64,000 nt of DNA, from assembly GCA_020429045.1 (NCBI GenBank), contig JAGQLS010000003.1, positions 51,486 to 115,485 of the forward strand. The letters run 5' to 3'. Of this stretch, positions 1-8,873 are shown piece after piece (within the stretch, counting starts at the first letter, position 1; each line of letters starts with the position of its first letter). Origin of the DNA: Candidatus Woesebacteria bacterium (GTDB lineage: Bacteria > Patescibacteriota > Microgenomatia > UBA1406 > GWC2-37-13). Both the position numbers and the translations under genes were made by a program. A model generated the notes under the pieces. That model had not been told where the DNA came from, searched no databases, and saw only the letters and a program-made list of their open reading frames with translations.

Positions 1-180
1 GACGAAATGGCTCAAAAAGCTATTGAAATGTTTCATCAGCAAGAACTGGATGGTCGCACACTTGTCGTCAATATCGCACGACCAAAGGCAAACAACAACG
101 AACGAAGATTTGAAAGACCCGTTCAAGAAGCACAAGAAACAACTGACGAAGCACAAGACGACAATGGTGATACAATGTAA
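1..180 (+). CDS. RRM-type RNA-binding protein, C-terminal part
   Basis: The gene enters from the left edge and is open in frame 1 until TAA at 178-180. The visible 59 residues start inside an RNA recognition motif: an alpha-2 helix (EMAQKAIEMFHQQ) followed by the last strand of the fold (LDGRTLVVNIARP), which matches the end of bacterial RRM domains. After the domain comes a short polar tail rich in Glu, Gln and Asp. Short single-RRM proteins of this form are common in Patescibacteria and cyanobacteria and are thought to bind single-stranded RNA; the target cannot be told from the sequence. The stop codon is 2 bases before the start of the flippase gene, so the two may be cotranscribed. Confidence 0.8.
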   Translation, partial: DEMAQKAIEMFHQQELDGRTLVVNIARPKANNNERRFERPVQEAQETTDEAQDDNGDTM

Positions 181-182
181 CC

Positions 183-1460
183 ATGAAAGAAAAAGCGTTG
201 CGATTCCTGAAGGACCCTACGAGTATTCACATTGCCGTGAATACTATAGGAAACTATCTGAATGTTGCATTCACCGCGGTGTTTGCAATCATTCTGGTTC
301 GCATCATGACTCCGGCACAGTACGGAGAATTGAGCGTCCTTTTGGGAATCGCATACGTCATGGCAAGTGTTTTAGAATTCGGAACTGTCGCTACAATCTA
401 CTCTACCATTCCTGATCTTTACCTTTCGAAAAGCAAACGCATCTACCAATTTGTCAAAAGCACGTTTGTCTATCAATCGAGTTTTTCACTTTTGGTGCTA
501 GGAATATTGTTTGTTTTTTTTCCTCAACTTAATGTTGTTTTTTTCAAAACTCACGCAACAGGAACCACGTTAAGCGTAACCGTTATTTCCGCGCTCTTTT
601 TCATTTGGCAGAACTTTTGTACCAATATTTTGTTTGCGGCAAAAAAATTCACAAGAGCCAATGTCTATCTCAATACCGCAAACGTGGTCAAACTAGGGGC
701 AATTTTATTGCTTGCACAGGTGGGGAAAATCGATGTGAGCGCTGTCATTGTCATCTTCGGGATCGTTGGACCGCTTGTCTTTTTTGCCATGGCATTTGCA
801 AAAAGCGGAAAACATATTGTGCAGGCTGTCACAGCGCCGGTGAAGAAAGAAGAATTTAAATTTAAATACACGTTTACCTACTTTTTGGCGACGCAGTTTT
901 ACAATGTTGGGCTGCGCATGGATCTGTTTTTGCTCTCATTCTACGGATTGCGCAACGAAGTAGGGTACTATGCCTTATCGCAAAAGATTATTTTAAGTAT
1001 CATCACGTCTATCGTGAGCATCACACAGGTACTTTCGCCAGGGTTTGCTGTAGTGAAGACAAAAACCGCGATCGTAAAACAATTGAAAAAAGGACTGCTG
1101 TATATGCTCGTGCCATGCGCGGTGTTTTTAGCACTTTTTGTAACACCGGCCTCTATTTTCTCGTTGGTCTTTACCGAAAATTTCGGTGAAACAGCAGCCA
1201 TCACGCACGTGCTGAGTTTGCCGTTTATCCTCAACGCTCTTGGGAGTGTACCAATGCTTTTTTTGCTTTACACCGTCAAAAAACCAGTGCCCATTTTGAT
1301 AGGCAACATATTCTTTTTTGTAGCGATGACCGTGGGTTCGTATGTGCTCATCCCGCAGTACGGTGTGTTTGGTCCGCCTATCGCCATCACAATCGGCTTT
1401 CTGCTTGCGATTGCGATACAACTTGTTATTTCATATCGCTATATTATTTCGTATACTTAA
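183..1460 (+). CDS. Wzx-like polysaccharide/oligosaccharide flippase
   Basis: A 425-residue, very hydrophobic protein with about 12 predicted membrane helices spread along its length. The N-terminal segment (NTIGNYLNVAFTAVFAIILV, then RIMTPAQYGELSVLLGIAYV) is typical of the polysaccharide biosynthesis (Wzx/RfbX, MATE-like) family, where helix 1 is followed by a P-x-x-Y-G-x-L turn. Family members flip lipid-linked sugars across the membrane for surface glycan assembly. A GT39-type glycosyltransferase lies 0.8 kb downstream on the other strand, which fits a cell-envelope glycan neighbourhood. Length is normal for the family. The substrate is unknown. Confidence 0.8.
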   Translation: MKEKALRFLKDPTSIHIAVNTIGNYLNVAFTAVFAIILVRIMTPAQYGELSVLLGIAYVMASVLEFGTVATIYSTIPDLYLSKSKRIYQFVKSTFVYQSSFSLLVLGILFVFFPQLNVVFFKTHATGTTLSVTVISALFFIWQNFCTNILFAAKKFTRANVYLNTANVVKLGAILLLAQVGKIDVSAVIVIFGIVGPLVFFAMAFAKSGKHIVQAVTAPVKKEEFKFKYTFTYFLATQFYNVGLRMDLFLLSFYGLRNEVGYYALSQKIILSIITSIVSITQVLSPGFAVVKTKTAIVKQLKKGLLYMLVPCAVFLALFVTPASIFSLVFTENFGETAAITHVLSLPFILNALGSVPMLFLLYTVKKPVPILIGNIFFFVAMTVGSYVLIPQYGVFGPPIAITIGFLLAIAIQLVISYRYIISYT

Positions 1461-1468
1461 TAATTAAC

Positions 1469-2230
1469 ATGTTGGAACAAAATACATTTAACAAAAAACA
1501 CCTCTTCATGTTGGTTGGTTTTCTGATTATAAGTTTTATTTTTATTTTTGGAGTAATAATTTTCAATATCTTCTTCATCCAAAAAATACCAACTTCGCAA
1601 CCCAAAATAGATAAAAATAACTATCAAGAATTGTTTACCATTACAGGTATTGTACGCACGTCGGGTCTAACTCAAGAAGAAAAAAAACTGTTTAAGCTGA
1701 CCGATGGATCTTATCAAGTAACAGAACTTGATCAAAACAAATACGCAATAGGCGGACTTTTTCTTGAAGGCGATATGGATTTCGCATCTTATATTAATGT
1801 ATGCGTCGCCGTAACAGGCACAATAGATCCTCGTTGGGTAGAAGCCATTATTCACAATTCAACCCTACAGGGTCGATATACGTACGATCGCTTTGCAATG
1901 AATGTCACCCATATGGCTACTTTGGGTTTAGAATACTGTACCTATACATTACCGGGACAAGAATTATTCACTGGAGAAAATAAAACTCTAACTGGTACTA
2001 TTCTTACTTTTTCACGACCAGCTCCAGATATTGCTTATGACTATGTCCTTATAACATCTCATCCAAATACACTCGAAAGTGAAGAGGTGATTCTCGTACC
2101 TCAAAACTATCAAATTCTTTCTGCAATTAATGAAGGTGTTGGCCAGAAAATAACTGTATCAGGAACAATGCAACAAGGGTATGCAGAGTCACAGTATCTA
2201 CACGTAACGCGAGTAACAAATGTAAAATGA
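1469..2230 (+). CDS. Membrane-anchored protein of unknown function
   Basis: 253 residues with one N-terminal membrane helix at about residues 12-36 (LFMLVGFLIISFIFIFGVII) and a soluble part expected outside the membrane. The rest looks like beta-rich segments: GIVRTSGLTQEE, TGTIDPRWVEAI, GTILTFSRPAPD, and a closing SGTMQQGYAESQYLHVTRV. The repeated V/T-x-G-T-I/M phrases suggest two or more OB-like or DUF5666-like small barrels, but I do not recognise the family with certainty. It starts 8 bases after the flippase stop and is probably in the same operon. It ends in TGA. Confidence 0.6.
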   Translation: MLEQNTFNKKHLFMLVGFLIISFIFIFGVIIFNIFFIQKIPTSQPKIDKNNYQELFTITGIVRTSGLTQEEKKLFKLTDGSYQVTELDQNKYAIGGLFLEGDMDFASYINVCVAVTGTIDPRWVEAIIHNSTLQGRYTYDRFAMNVTHMATLGLEYCTYTLPGQELFTGENKTLTGTILTFSRPAPDIAYDYVLITSHPNTLESEEVILVPQNYQILSAINEGVGQKITVSGTMQQGYAESQYLHVTRVTNVK

Positions 2231-2249
2231 AACAAATTGTTCTATTTGC

Positions 2250-3785
2250 TTATTTTTTTATTGCCCATTCTTCATACACGATACCGCGGACAGAATAGGC
2301 TGCGATTTGTTGATAACGAGACGATATAATAGATCGATAACTAAACCCATGTATATCTGTTGCGTAGGGGATAATAATAAGTTCTGCTTCATCTGCTTGA
2401 TCAATTTGTTCAAGATTTTTGACTGGAAACGATGGATTATAATATATGATTGGATCGGTTTTCGAGGGAAGGATGTACACAGAAAGATGTTTTTGTTGTA
2501 ATTGAAAGCTTAGTGTGTTCCAGTCCTCACGATGAAATTGGGGGAAGAAAAGATACAACGCCGACCACGCAGCAAAAATAGTAATGATGAACAACATGAC
2601 GAAACGGGTAATCTTTTTTGAACGATTGCTCAGGTATTTTAAGCCTGATCCTTCCATTTCCAATACATTACCCAACTCTTCGACGCCTAATGCTAAAAGA
2701 ATACTTATTGGCAATATCACATACTGAAATCGAAAATATTGTAGCATAGGTGTTACAAACGAAGCGACAAATCCTAACACGAGAGGGACAATAAAAAACA
2801 GAGCAAACTTTTTTTCTCTCCACGCGCCAAGGACGACAAAACCAAAAACAACCATGCTCCACGCGCCGCCAAATACAAAGTACAGCCATTTTGGCTCAAA
2901 ACTTACCCTTCCCGTTGCAAACTTGAGCGGAAAAAGTACGATATTTTTTACATCAATCGTGCCTAACACGCTGCGCCAATTCTGTACCGTCTGTAGCGCA
3001 AGGTGAGAATTTGCAAGCTGTCGCACCAAAAGAGGGGAAAGGAGGGTAAGTCCGAGGATGGTGCCAATCGATAACAAAAGGGATGATGTCTGCTTCTTGT
3101 GCAAAAGTAAAAATATCAGTGCTGCAATGATAAAAAACAGCGAGCCGTAGTACGTGATGATCGCAAGAAACGAAAAAAAATTGAACGCGAACATAAGGTC
3201 GAATGTTGGCTTTTTGACAGTGAGCTTGACGGCACAATACATAACAACCGACAAAAACATAGTCGCAAACATGTACATGCGCGCCTCCTGAGAATAATAA
3301 ACGACGAGCGGGTTGCATAAAAATAGCACAGCTGCAAATAACGATGCTTGGGATTGGGTGAAGATGTTTTTTTTCAAAGGCCTGCGCGTGGAATCGGAGG
3401 GCGAGCGGCCAAATAATAATAAAGGAAAGGTGTGAAAAAATGATATATCGAGCCCAACTTTTTTCTGTTTGTATATGAGTTCTGCGGTTTTATACACCAT
3501 ACCCCCTGCAACAAGCGCAGCAAGCACCGAAGGTATGCGCAGCGCAATTTCAGAATAACCAAACAATGTTGTCCAGCATTTGATAAAAAGATAATAGAAC
3601 GGTGGGTGGAAATCGCCTGGTGCAAATTGAGTTATAATCTGTAGACTCGAAAAACGCTGGACGACTCGTGCGGTTATGGCTTCATCAAGCCACAACGACT
3701 GGTTAAGATGTATGAGTCTGACAAGAAAAGAAAGGATAAAAACTACAGTAACCTGCATGTAGTCATTATATATAGTGTAATGCAA
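2250..3785 (-). CDS. GT39/PMT_2-family membrane glycosyltransferase
   Basis: 511 residues with many membrane helices. The family marks are visible: an early acidic loop after helix 1 (LNQSLWLDEAITARVVQ, about residues 27-43) and the following HPPFYYLFIKCWTTLFGYSE-type loop, as in dolichyl-phosphate-mannose protein mannosyltransferases and ArnT/GT83-like enzymes. These use a lipid-linked sugar donor and transfer it outside the membrane. The start overlaps the 3' end of the upstream HD gene by 20 bases, so the two are one operon; a start at the internal ATG (MQVTVVF) is also possible and would shorten the overlap. The sugar and the acceptor are unknown. Confidence 0.8.
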   Translation of the reverse strand: MHYTIYNDYMQVTVVFILSFLVRLIHLNQSLWLDEAITARVVQRFSSLQIITQFAPGDFHPPFYYLFIKCWTTLFGYSEIALRIPSVLAALVAGGMVYKTAELIYKQKKVGLDISFFHTFPLLLFGRSPSDSTRRPLKKNIFTQSQASLFAAVLFLCNPLVVYYSQEARMYMFATMFLSVVMYCAVKLTVKKPTFDLMFAFNFFSFLAIITYYGSLFFIIAALIFLLLHKKQTSSLLLSIGTILGLTLLSPLLVRQLANSHLALQTVQNWRSVLGTIDVKNIVLFPLKFATGRVSFEPKWLYFVFGGAWSMVVFGFVVLGAWREKKFALFFIVPLVLGFVASFVTPMLQYFRFQYVILPISILLALGVEELGNVLEMEGSGLKYLSNRSKKITRFVMLFIITIFAAWSALYLFFPQFHREDWNTLSFQLQQKHLSVYILPSKTDPIIYYNPSFPVKNLEQIDQADEAELIIIPYATDIHGFSYRSIISSRYQQIAAYSVRGIVYEEWAIKK

Positions 3786-5214
3786 GCTGCAAAATCTGAT
3801 TTTCCTCTTCGGTTCTTTCAGCTTTCGGTTTTTGCATTACTCTCACCATCTCTTGGGTTAAATTCTGCATACTACGCGGATACGTCAATAAAAACATATG
3901 TCTAAGTAAACGAGAATTGTATAAATGCCTATTTGAACCTTTACCATCTTCTATAATTTCCAAACCTAAAGCATCATACCAGCTACAGAATTCTTCAATA
4001 AGTGCTAACCGTTGTAGCATTTTTTCTTTCGAAAGTGGTTTCGTTCCTCTTTTTGTACCATGACTGGTATAGATAGAAGTAAAATGTGCAGAAGTTATTT
4101 CCTGCTTATAAAAATCAATCCACTTTCTTACCTCTTGTTCTATCGCGTAAGCGTCGCTTGTGCCACGAACAAATACGCGATGATTGATCACTATAGCAAT
4201 CAATCGTTCGTAACGTTGAAATAATAAAGGATATAATTCTTCAGCTCTATCTGATGCTTCGTCAGAATTATGTAAGACATCCGCTACTTTTACTAACATT
4301 GCTTCAGGACGCATTATCTTCATTTTTTCCACCATATAATCGGTTTGCTGCATACGATTTTCAAATTCACTCAACTGTGGATTATTCGGATTCTTCGTCA
4401 AATCTTCAACGTTTTCCTGTACCGGAATAAATGGTAGTGTTTTTTGAATAATAAACTCGATAAAATCAGAGATAATGCGTTGCTCTTCTGCATTAAACAT
4501 ATAGTCGGGATAGGCTGTCTTAATATTTTCTCCGCCATCTTCTCGGGTGTCATGCAATAATGCGCTTGCGGCGATTTCATTTACATTTATTGCAAAGCCA
4601 TATTCTGCAACAGCGTTTATCAAAGGAATTAAATGAGGTGAATGAATGATCATATTTTTACCAAAGCGATTTGCTCGCTGTGTTTCAGCATAAAATCTAA
4701 TAACGTCATCAAGTCGCTGTCCAAGATCAATAGCGGTATTAGTGACAGGGCCTATATGTTCAAGTAAAGTGGGGTTGCCACTTATTCTTCTTACATCGTT
4801 TCTGTGAAATGCAACACTAAGATCTAAAGCTGCCGTCAAGTAATGTTCCATCGGTGCTTGCATAGCTTGAATATGAGGATTTTGAGCTATCATTTTTTGT
4901 TTTAATTCTTCACGAAGTTTTTGATCTGCCGTCAGGAAATCGGACACCATCTGTATCAGGCTTTGAACATTCGGATCATCCTCATAATGAAAAGATTTTA
5001 AAAAAGAAACAGCAACTTCTTTAACGTGTTGAGTAAACGGGTCTGATTGCATTTCTCTCGTCTGGGCGCCATCATAGATACGATAAACGGGAGTTTTTTT
5101 AAAAGCATAATCATACTGATCTAAAGTTCTGTTTCTTATAGTTATTTCGTTAGGTCTAAGTGAACTCAAAGACACTAATAGCCTTGATGGAAGAAGAAGA
5201 GTAGGTATAGCCAT
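3766..5214 (-). CDS. RelA/SpoT-type HD domain protein lacking a synthetase domain
   Basis: 482 residues. The centre carries the pattern of RelA/SpoT hydrolase domains: SALLHDTREDGG at about residues 220-231 (HD followed by an ED-type pair) and LVKVADVLHNSDEA at about 302-315, matching the K-x-A-D-x-x-H-N motif. The fold would bind Mn2+ and hydrolyse a phosphorylated nucleotide such as (p)ppGpp. I see no RelA-type synthetase, TGS or ACT domain. The N-terminal 180 residues and the C-terminal 100 are helical and unassigned. The gene is upstream of, and overlaps, the GT39 gene on the same strand. Whether (p)ppGpp is the substrate is an inference from the HD motifs. Confidence 0.7.
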   Translation of the reverse strand: MAIPTLLLPSRLLVSLSSLRPNEITIRNRTLDQYDYAFKKTPVYRIYDGAQTREMQSDPFTQHVKEVAVSFLKSFHYEDDPNVQSLIQMVSDFLTADQKLREELKQKMIAQNPHIQAMQAPMEHYLTAALDLSVAFHRNDVRRISGNPTLLEHIGPVTNTAIDLGQRLDDVIRFYAETQRANRFGKNMIIHSPHLIPLINAVAEYGFAINVNEIAASALLHDTREDGGENIKTAYPDYMFNAEEQRIISDFIEFIIQKTLPFIPVQENVEDLTKNPNNPQLSEFENRMQQTDYMVEKMKIMRPEAMLVKVADVLHNSDEASDRAEELYPLLFQRYERLIAIVINHRVFVRGTSDAYAIEQEVRKWIDFYKQEITSAHFTSIYTSHGTKRGTKPLSKEKMLQRLALIEEFCSWYDALGLEIIEDGKGSNRHLYNSRLLRHMFLLTYPRSMQNLTQEMVRVMQKPKAERTEEENQILQLALHYI

Positions 5215-5293
5215 ACCTCATATTATATTATAGGCTTTCAAAAAAACCAGCAGCAGTGTCAGGAAACAACATTCACCCAGAATATTGCTAATT

Positions 5294-5953
5294 TTATGAA
5301 TCTTTCCGAAAAATCCTGACCGTATAATCAACATTTTCGTGCATATGGTGAACCGGATACGTTTGAAGAAGCGTAAAACCTTTCTTTTCACACATATTCT
5401 TGAGTTCTTCTTTTTTATAGTAGCGCGAAAATGTTTTGTAGTGCACCCCGCCTTCGAGGATGCGCTCTTCTACACCTTCTGAGCCGTCTCCGCCGTTGTG
5501 GTCGACAAGTACCGCATAGCAGAGAATGCCGCCTTTCTTGAGTACGCGCGCAAGTTCGTCTATTGCTTTTCCAACTTTCTTTATGGAAATATGCGAAAGG
5601 ATTTTCGAACACCATACGCCGTCAAAGGATTCATCTGAGAAGTCAAGAGACATTACGTCCATTTTTTTAAATGTCGCTTCTTTGATAAGTTCGTGTGCTT
5701 TTGCGATCATAGCTCCTGAGAAGTCTATACCCGTCACGTTCAGTCGATGCTCGAGCAGTTTTTTTGTATCGCCGCCGATGCCACACCCCGCATCAAGTAC
5801 TTTGCTTCCGTCCGGCAGAAGCGCTGCAAACTCTGCAATATACGGATAAAATGTCTGATCGTACAAATCGTCGAGTTGAAATTGTGCAACCAAATCGTCA
5901 AACAGCTGCTCTAAGGGGCCTTCGATTTCATGCGCGTTGTTTTTGGTGTTCAT
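5294..5953 (-). CDS. Class I SAM-dependent methyltransferase
   Basis: 219 residues with a Rossmann-fold methyltransferase domain: motif I VLDAGCGIGGDTKKLL (about residues 54-69), the acidic end of strand 2 in NVTGIDFSGAMI, a motif II/III region FKKMDVMSLDFSDESFDGVW, and the post-motif segment ARVLKKGGILCYAV. This places it in the methyltransf_11/25 group acting on small molecules or lipids. The substrate cannot be read from the sequence. It is a monocistron: 79 bases separate it from the HD gene downstream, and a divergent permease gene lies upstream. Confidence 0.85.
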   Translation of the reverse strand: MNTKNNAHEIEGPLEQLFDDLVAQFQLDDLYDQTFYPYIAEFAALLPDGSKVLDAGCGIGGDTKKLLEHRLNVTGIDFSGAMIAKAHELIKEATFKKMDVMSLDFSDESFDGVWCSKILSHISIKKVGKAIDELARVLKKGGILCYAVLVDHNGGDGSEGVEERILEGGVHYKTFSRYYKKEELKNMCEKKGFTLLQTYPVHHMHENVDYTVRIFRKDS

Positions 5954-6160
5954 AAGTAAAAAGGTTAGAAAATGATAATACTAATTTGTATTCGTTGTAT
6001 TATACAGAATATAAATAAGTGAATGAATATGTAACAGGTATGCATTTTGATATCGTTTTTCGTCTGCTACAATACTCGAACATTGCCATACAAACCTTCT
6101 CGTATCGCTTCATGTGTGCGATTGGGTCATTACAATATAATGTAACGTTCAAAAACCCAT

Positions 6161-7414
6161 ATGCAATCAATATATATCACAAACGGTGTGATCGGTGGTA
6201 TCGTCATCGCTTGTTTGTCTGGCTTCTTCTTTTTATCAAAAATCAACAAATCCGAACTGTGGCGCGTGATTGTCACGCCTCTTGCCTCCATAATTGGCAG
6301 CGGATTCCTGGTGGTCGCACCACTTATGTACGCGGATTTTGGGATATGGTCGATCCCTCTTGTGCTTGTGCTGAATATATTTGCCTTAGGGGTTGGGTGG
6401 GCGATACGGGTAAACATCAAATGGTTCGACCCCTACAAAGCTGCATTCCAAGAAAGCAAAAAATGGGTCGTGGTACTAGAAAAACTGTCAAATTTTGCAC
6501 TGGGCGCATCGTATATGGTCGCGATTGCATTTTATGTTTCACTCCTTTCTTCGTTTGTGTTTGAACTCTTTAAAATCCACGGCGATACGATACTCTTTGG
6601 TTTCGTGCACGGAAAACAGTTGATAAACACGCTCAGTACCGTCATTTTGTCGTTTATCGCTCTTTTTGGACTATTCAAAGGCCTCCATGGCCTTGAAAAT
6701 CTTGAGAAAATAGCGGTAAATCTCAAACTCGCTGTCATCGGTGCGCTTCTTGCCACGTTGGGGATATATGCGATAGCTTCATTTATGGGCATGACTGATA
6801 CATCGTACGTATACACATTTGTTCAGCTTAACGGTCATAAGTTGCAGATTCTGGGAGGGCTTTTGCTTATCACTCAAGGTTTTGAAACGGTTAAATTTTT
6901 AGGCGACGAGTATGCGGTTGAAACAAGAAACAAAGCAATGCTCTTTGCACAAGTCATAGCACTTGTAATTTATGTTATTTTCGTGCCGCTTGCTGGCCCG
7001 CTCACCGCAACGCTCACCGAACTTCACGAAACTGCCATCATCCAGATTATTTCTCAAACCGCGTTTGGCATGGGCGTGGTGTTATCTCTAGCTGCCATTT
7101 TCAGCCAGTTTGGTGCCGCGGTTGCAGACACTATCGGCGCCTCAGGCCTTGTCGAGGAAGAGTCGGGGAGAAGGCTGACCGAACGCCAGGCATATTTACC
7201 TGTTGGCGGGAGCGCTATTCTACTCATTTGGTTGTTGCCGATTTTTAAAATTATTGTCATTGCTTCGCGACTTTTTGCCCTCTATTATCTTTTTCAAACA
7301 ATTATTGCCATAGCAATAAGTATCGATCAAAAAAACTACGTTCGAACGGCGCTGTTTAGCGGAATTGCATTTGTACTTCTTTTTATTGTGTTATTTGCAA
7401 TTTCTTCACATTAA
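6161..7414 (+). CDS. APC-superfamily-like transporter (putative amino-acid permease)
   Basis: 417 residues, about 11 predicted membrane helices. The segment after helix 1 (WRVIVTPLASIIGSGFLVVAPLMY) resembles the broken first transmembrane helix of APC-type transporters, where an unwound G-S-G-F stretch binds substrate. Helices end in a short C-terminal tail. The family call is by pattern only; substrate and coupling ion are unknown. The 207 bases upstream (5954-6160) hold no other gene and must contain the divergent promoters for this gene and the methyltransferase. Confidence 0.55.
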   Translation: MQSIYITNGVIGGIVIACLSGFFFLSKINKSELWRVIVTPLASIIGSGFLVVAPLMYADFGIWSIPLVLVLNIFALGVGWAIRVNIKWFDPYKAAFQESKKWVVVLEKLSNFALGASYMVAIAFYVSLLSSFVFELFKIHGDTILFGFVHGKQLINTLSTVILSFIALFGLFKGLHGLENLEKIAVNLKLAVIGALLATLGIYAIASFMGMTDTSYVYTFVQLNGHKLQILGGLLLITQGFETVKFLGDEYAVETRNKAMLFAQVIALVIYVIFVPLAGPLTATLTELHETAIIQIISQTAFGMGVVLSLAAIFSQFGAAVADTIGASGLVEEESGRRLTERQAYLPVGGSAILLIWLLPIFKIIVIASRLFALYYLFQTIIAIAISIDQKNYVRTALFSGIAFVLLFIVLFAISSH

Positions 7415-7486
7415 ATATCTGCAATATGGTATAGCCGATACTTCATCTTATCATCGTGCGCATTTTGGATGATGTAAAATAACGAT

Positions 7487-8203
7487 ATGAACATAACAAA
7501 CGAAATTGTTGAACTACTCAAAATCATCAGTTTAGTAAATAACCAACAAATCCAAAACTGTTTACACGTTGACAATTCGGCTAAACTTTTTTCAGGGAGT
7601 AATCTGCTTACAAAGATCGACAACAAACAAATAAGCGTATGCGGACACAATGTGTTAGATAAGGTGTTAGCAAAAAAAGATCGCTTACAAAGAGGTGTTA
7701 AGGATAAAGGATTTTCGGATTTTCTCAACGATATTGCAAGTTCTGTCTTGAGGTTGAATCATGTCGGTATAAGCTATACCGTAGAACATATAATGTCTGA
7801 AGTTGCGTGGTATAAAAAAGTGACAAAAAATAGCGGTTTCGATCTTTTTGACGAACCTTCAGGAGATCCATCTGCGAAATGGTTGTTTGTAGGTAGCACT
7901 GATAACTGGGAAACGCCTCTATTTGAAATAGTACTGACAAAAATGAGTGTTGTCGAGAATATGTGGCGACCACATTTTCACATAGATATTGATACTGATC
8001 TTAATCAAAAACAGCTGGAAGATAAACTGGAGACTTATCTGGGAAAGGATTTTGTTCAATGGAAATTGGATATTCCCGATTATGGTGTGGTTCTTGAAAT
8101 GGGTATGTTGGGAAGTATTGATGGAACGAAAATATATTTGGGTGTTGGTACAAATCTAAGAAACACAAGATTTCACCGAGAAAAAATCTTACAAAAGGTT
8201 TAG
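7487..8203 (+). CDS. Hypothetical protein with VOC/glyoxalase-like C-terminal half
   Basis: 238 residues, soluble. The N-terminal 85 residues are helical and unrecognised. From about residue 88 the pattern LNHVGISYTVEHIMSEVAWYKK, then LFVGSTDNWETPLFEIVLTK, then WRPHFHIDIDTDL, resembles a vicinal-oxygen-chelate fold (YecM/glyoxalase type), with a His early in the first beta-alpha-beta unit and HFH in the second. No enzyme activity can be assigned. The gene opens the accessory patch and is followed by copy 1 of the dispersed repeat. Confidence 0.5.
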   Translation: MNITNEIVELLKIISLVNNQQIQNCLHVDNSAKLFSGSNLLTKIDNKQISVCGHNVLDKVLAKKDRLQRGVKDKGFSDFLNDIASSVLRLNHVGISYTVEHIMSEVAWYKKVTKNSGFDLFDEPSGDPSAKWLFVGSTDNWETPLFEIVLTKMSVVENMWRPHFHIDIDTDLNQKQLEDKLETYLGKDFVQWKLDIPDYGVVLEMGMLGSIDGTKIYLGVGTNLRNTRFHREKILQKV

Positions 8204-8256
8204 AGTTTTAATATTTTAAGGTTGAGTTTGAAAATTTCTCTATTTATTACCGTATG

Positions 8257-8372
8257 GAGCTGGGGACGGTACTCAGCTCGAACCTATTTAGCCTGAAGAA
8301 CTATATCAAACCAGATCTCGTTTCGCAGCTTAATGTTCTTAAAGAGCATTTGAACATAGATTCTTTTGCTAC
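8257..8372 (+). repeat. Dispersed accessory-region repeat, copy 1 (in a short ORF)
   Basis: About 116 bases that match 12576-12692 at roughly 90 percent by eye; the core GCTCGAACCTATTTAGCCTG is also at 10444-10463 with one change. In the same frame all three copies are open and read SNLFSL(K/D)(N/D)YIK. Here an ATG at 8254 gives a 47-codon ORF ending at TAA 8395-8397, overlapping the 3' end of the convergent gene. Differences from copy 3 are mostly silent or conservative, which favours a coding past. Likely a remnant of a duplicated gene end or a recombination footprint. Confidence 0.65.
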
Positions 8373-8833
8373 TTTTTCAGCGCTTCACGACGCCTAAGAA
8401 TATCTTCAATGACACCAACACCATAAACAGACTCGTATTCTTGTAACTCATCACTGTCATTTGGTAAATAATCGGGGACAATAAGCACATTACCGTAGGA
8501 GAATCCCTCTTTCTTCGATGCTGCAATTCCCATTAGTGCCAGCCAACGCTGTTTGTCCACAGGGCTAGTAGGAGCTTTAATATTTCCTGCTTCAATTTGT
8601 TGATCATACCAAGTGTTTAATTGCTCATCTTTACCAAAAAGATCGCCTGAATCTTCTATGCTTTCTAGTCTCTGAACAATAAATTGTGAAATTTCTGGAG
8701 CGTCAACTGCTTGCATTAACAACTGACCATTACTAGTTTTTGGATCAATTTGAGCGAAATATTTGTCCGCCTCTCCCATTATCACCGCTCGTTCTTCAGC
8801 CTCTTGTTGTGCTCTGTCTTTAAACTCCATCAT
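8369..8833 (-). CDS. Hypothetical soluble protein
   Basis: 154 residues if it starts at the first of two adjacent ATG codons (MMEFKDRAQQEAEERAVI). A longer reading from 8881 exists, but its first 16 codons run over the start of the divergent arginase-family gene, so I prefer the shorter one. The protein is acidic and mostly helical at the N-terminus; the last third (NVLIVPDYLPNDSDELQEYE) looks alpha/beta. No family is recognised. The gene is convergent with the repeat at 8257-8372 and divergent from the arginase-family gene, with about 40 bases between the two starts. Confidence 0.55.
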   Translation of the reverse strand: MMEFKDRAQQEAEERAVIMGEADKYFAQIDPKTSNGQLLMQAVDAPEISQFIVQRLESIEDSGDLFGKDEQLNTWYDQQIEAGNIKAPTSPVDKQRWLALMGIAASKKEGFSYGNVLIVPDYLPNDSDELQEYESVYGVGVIEDILRRREALKK

Positions 8834-8873
8834 ATCTGTAATTGTATCAATTAATGGTACAATTGACCAGATT

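Noticed and set aside
8763..8873. N-terminal extension of the arginase-family protein.
   Set aside because: It lies antisense over the start of the divergent gene and its composition is unlike the rest of the protein.
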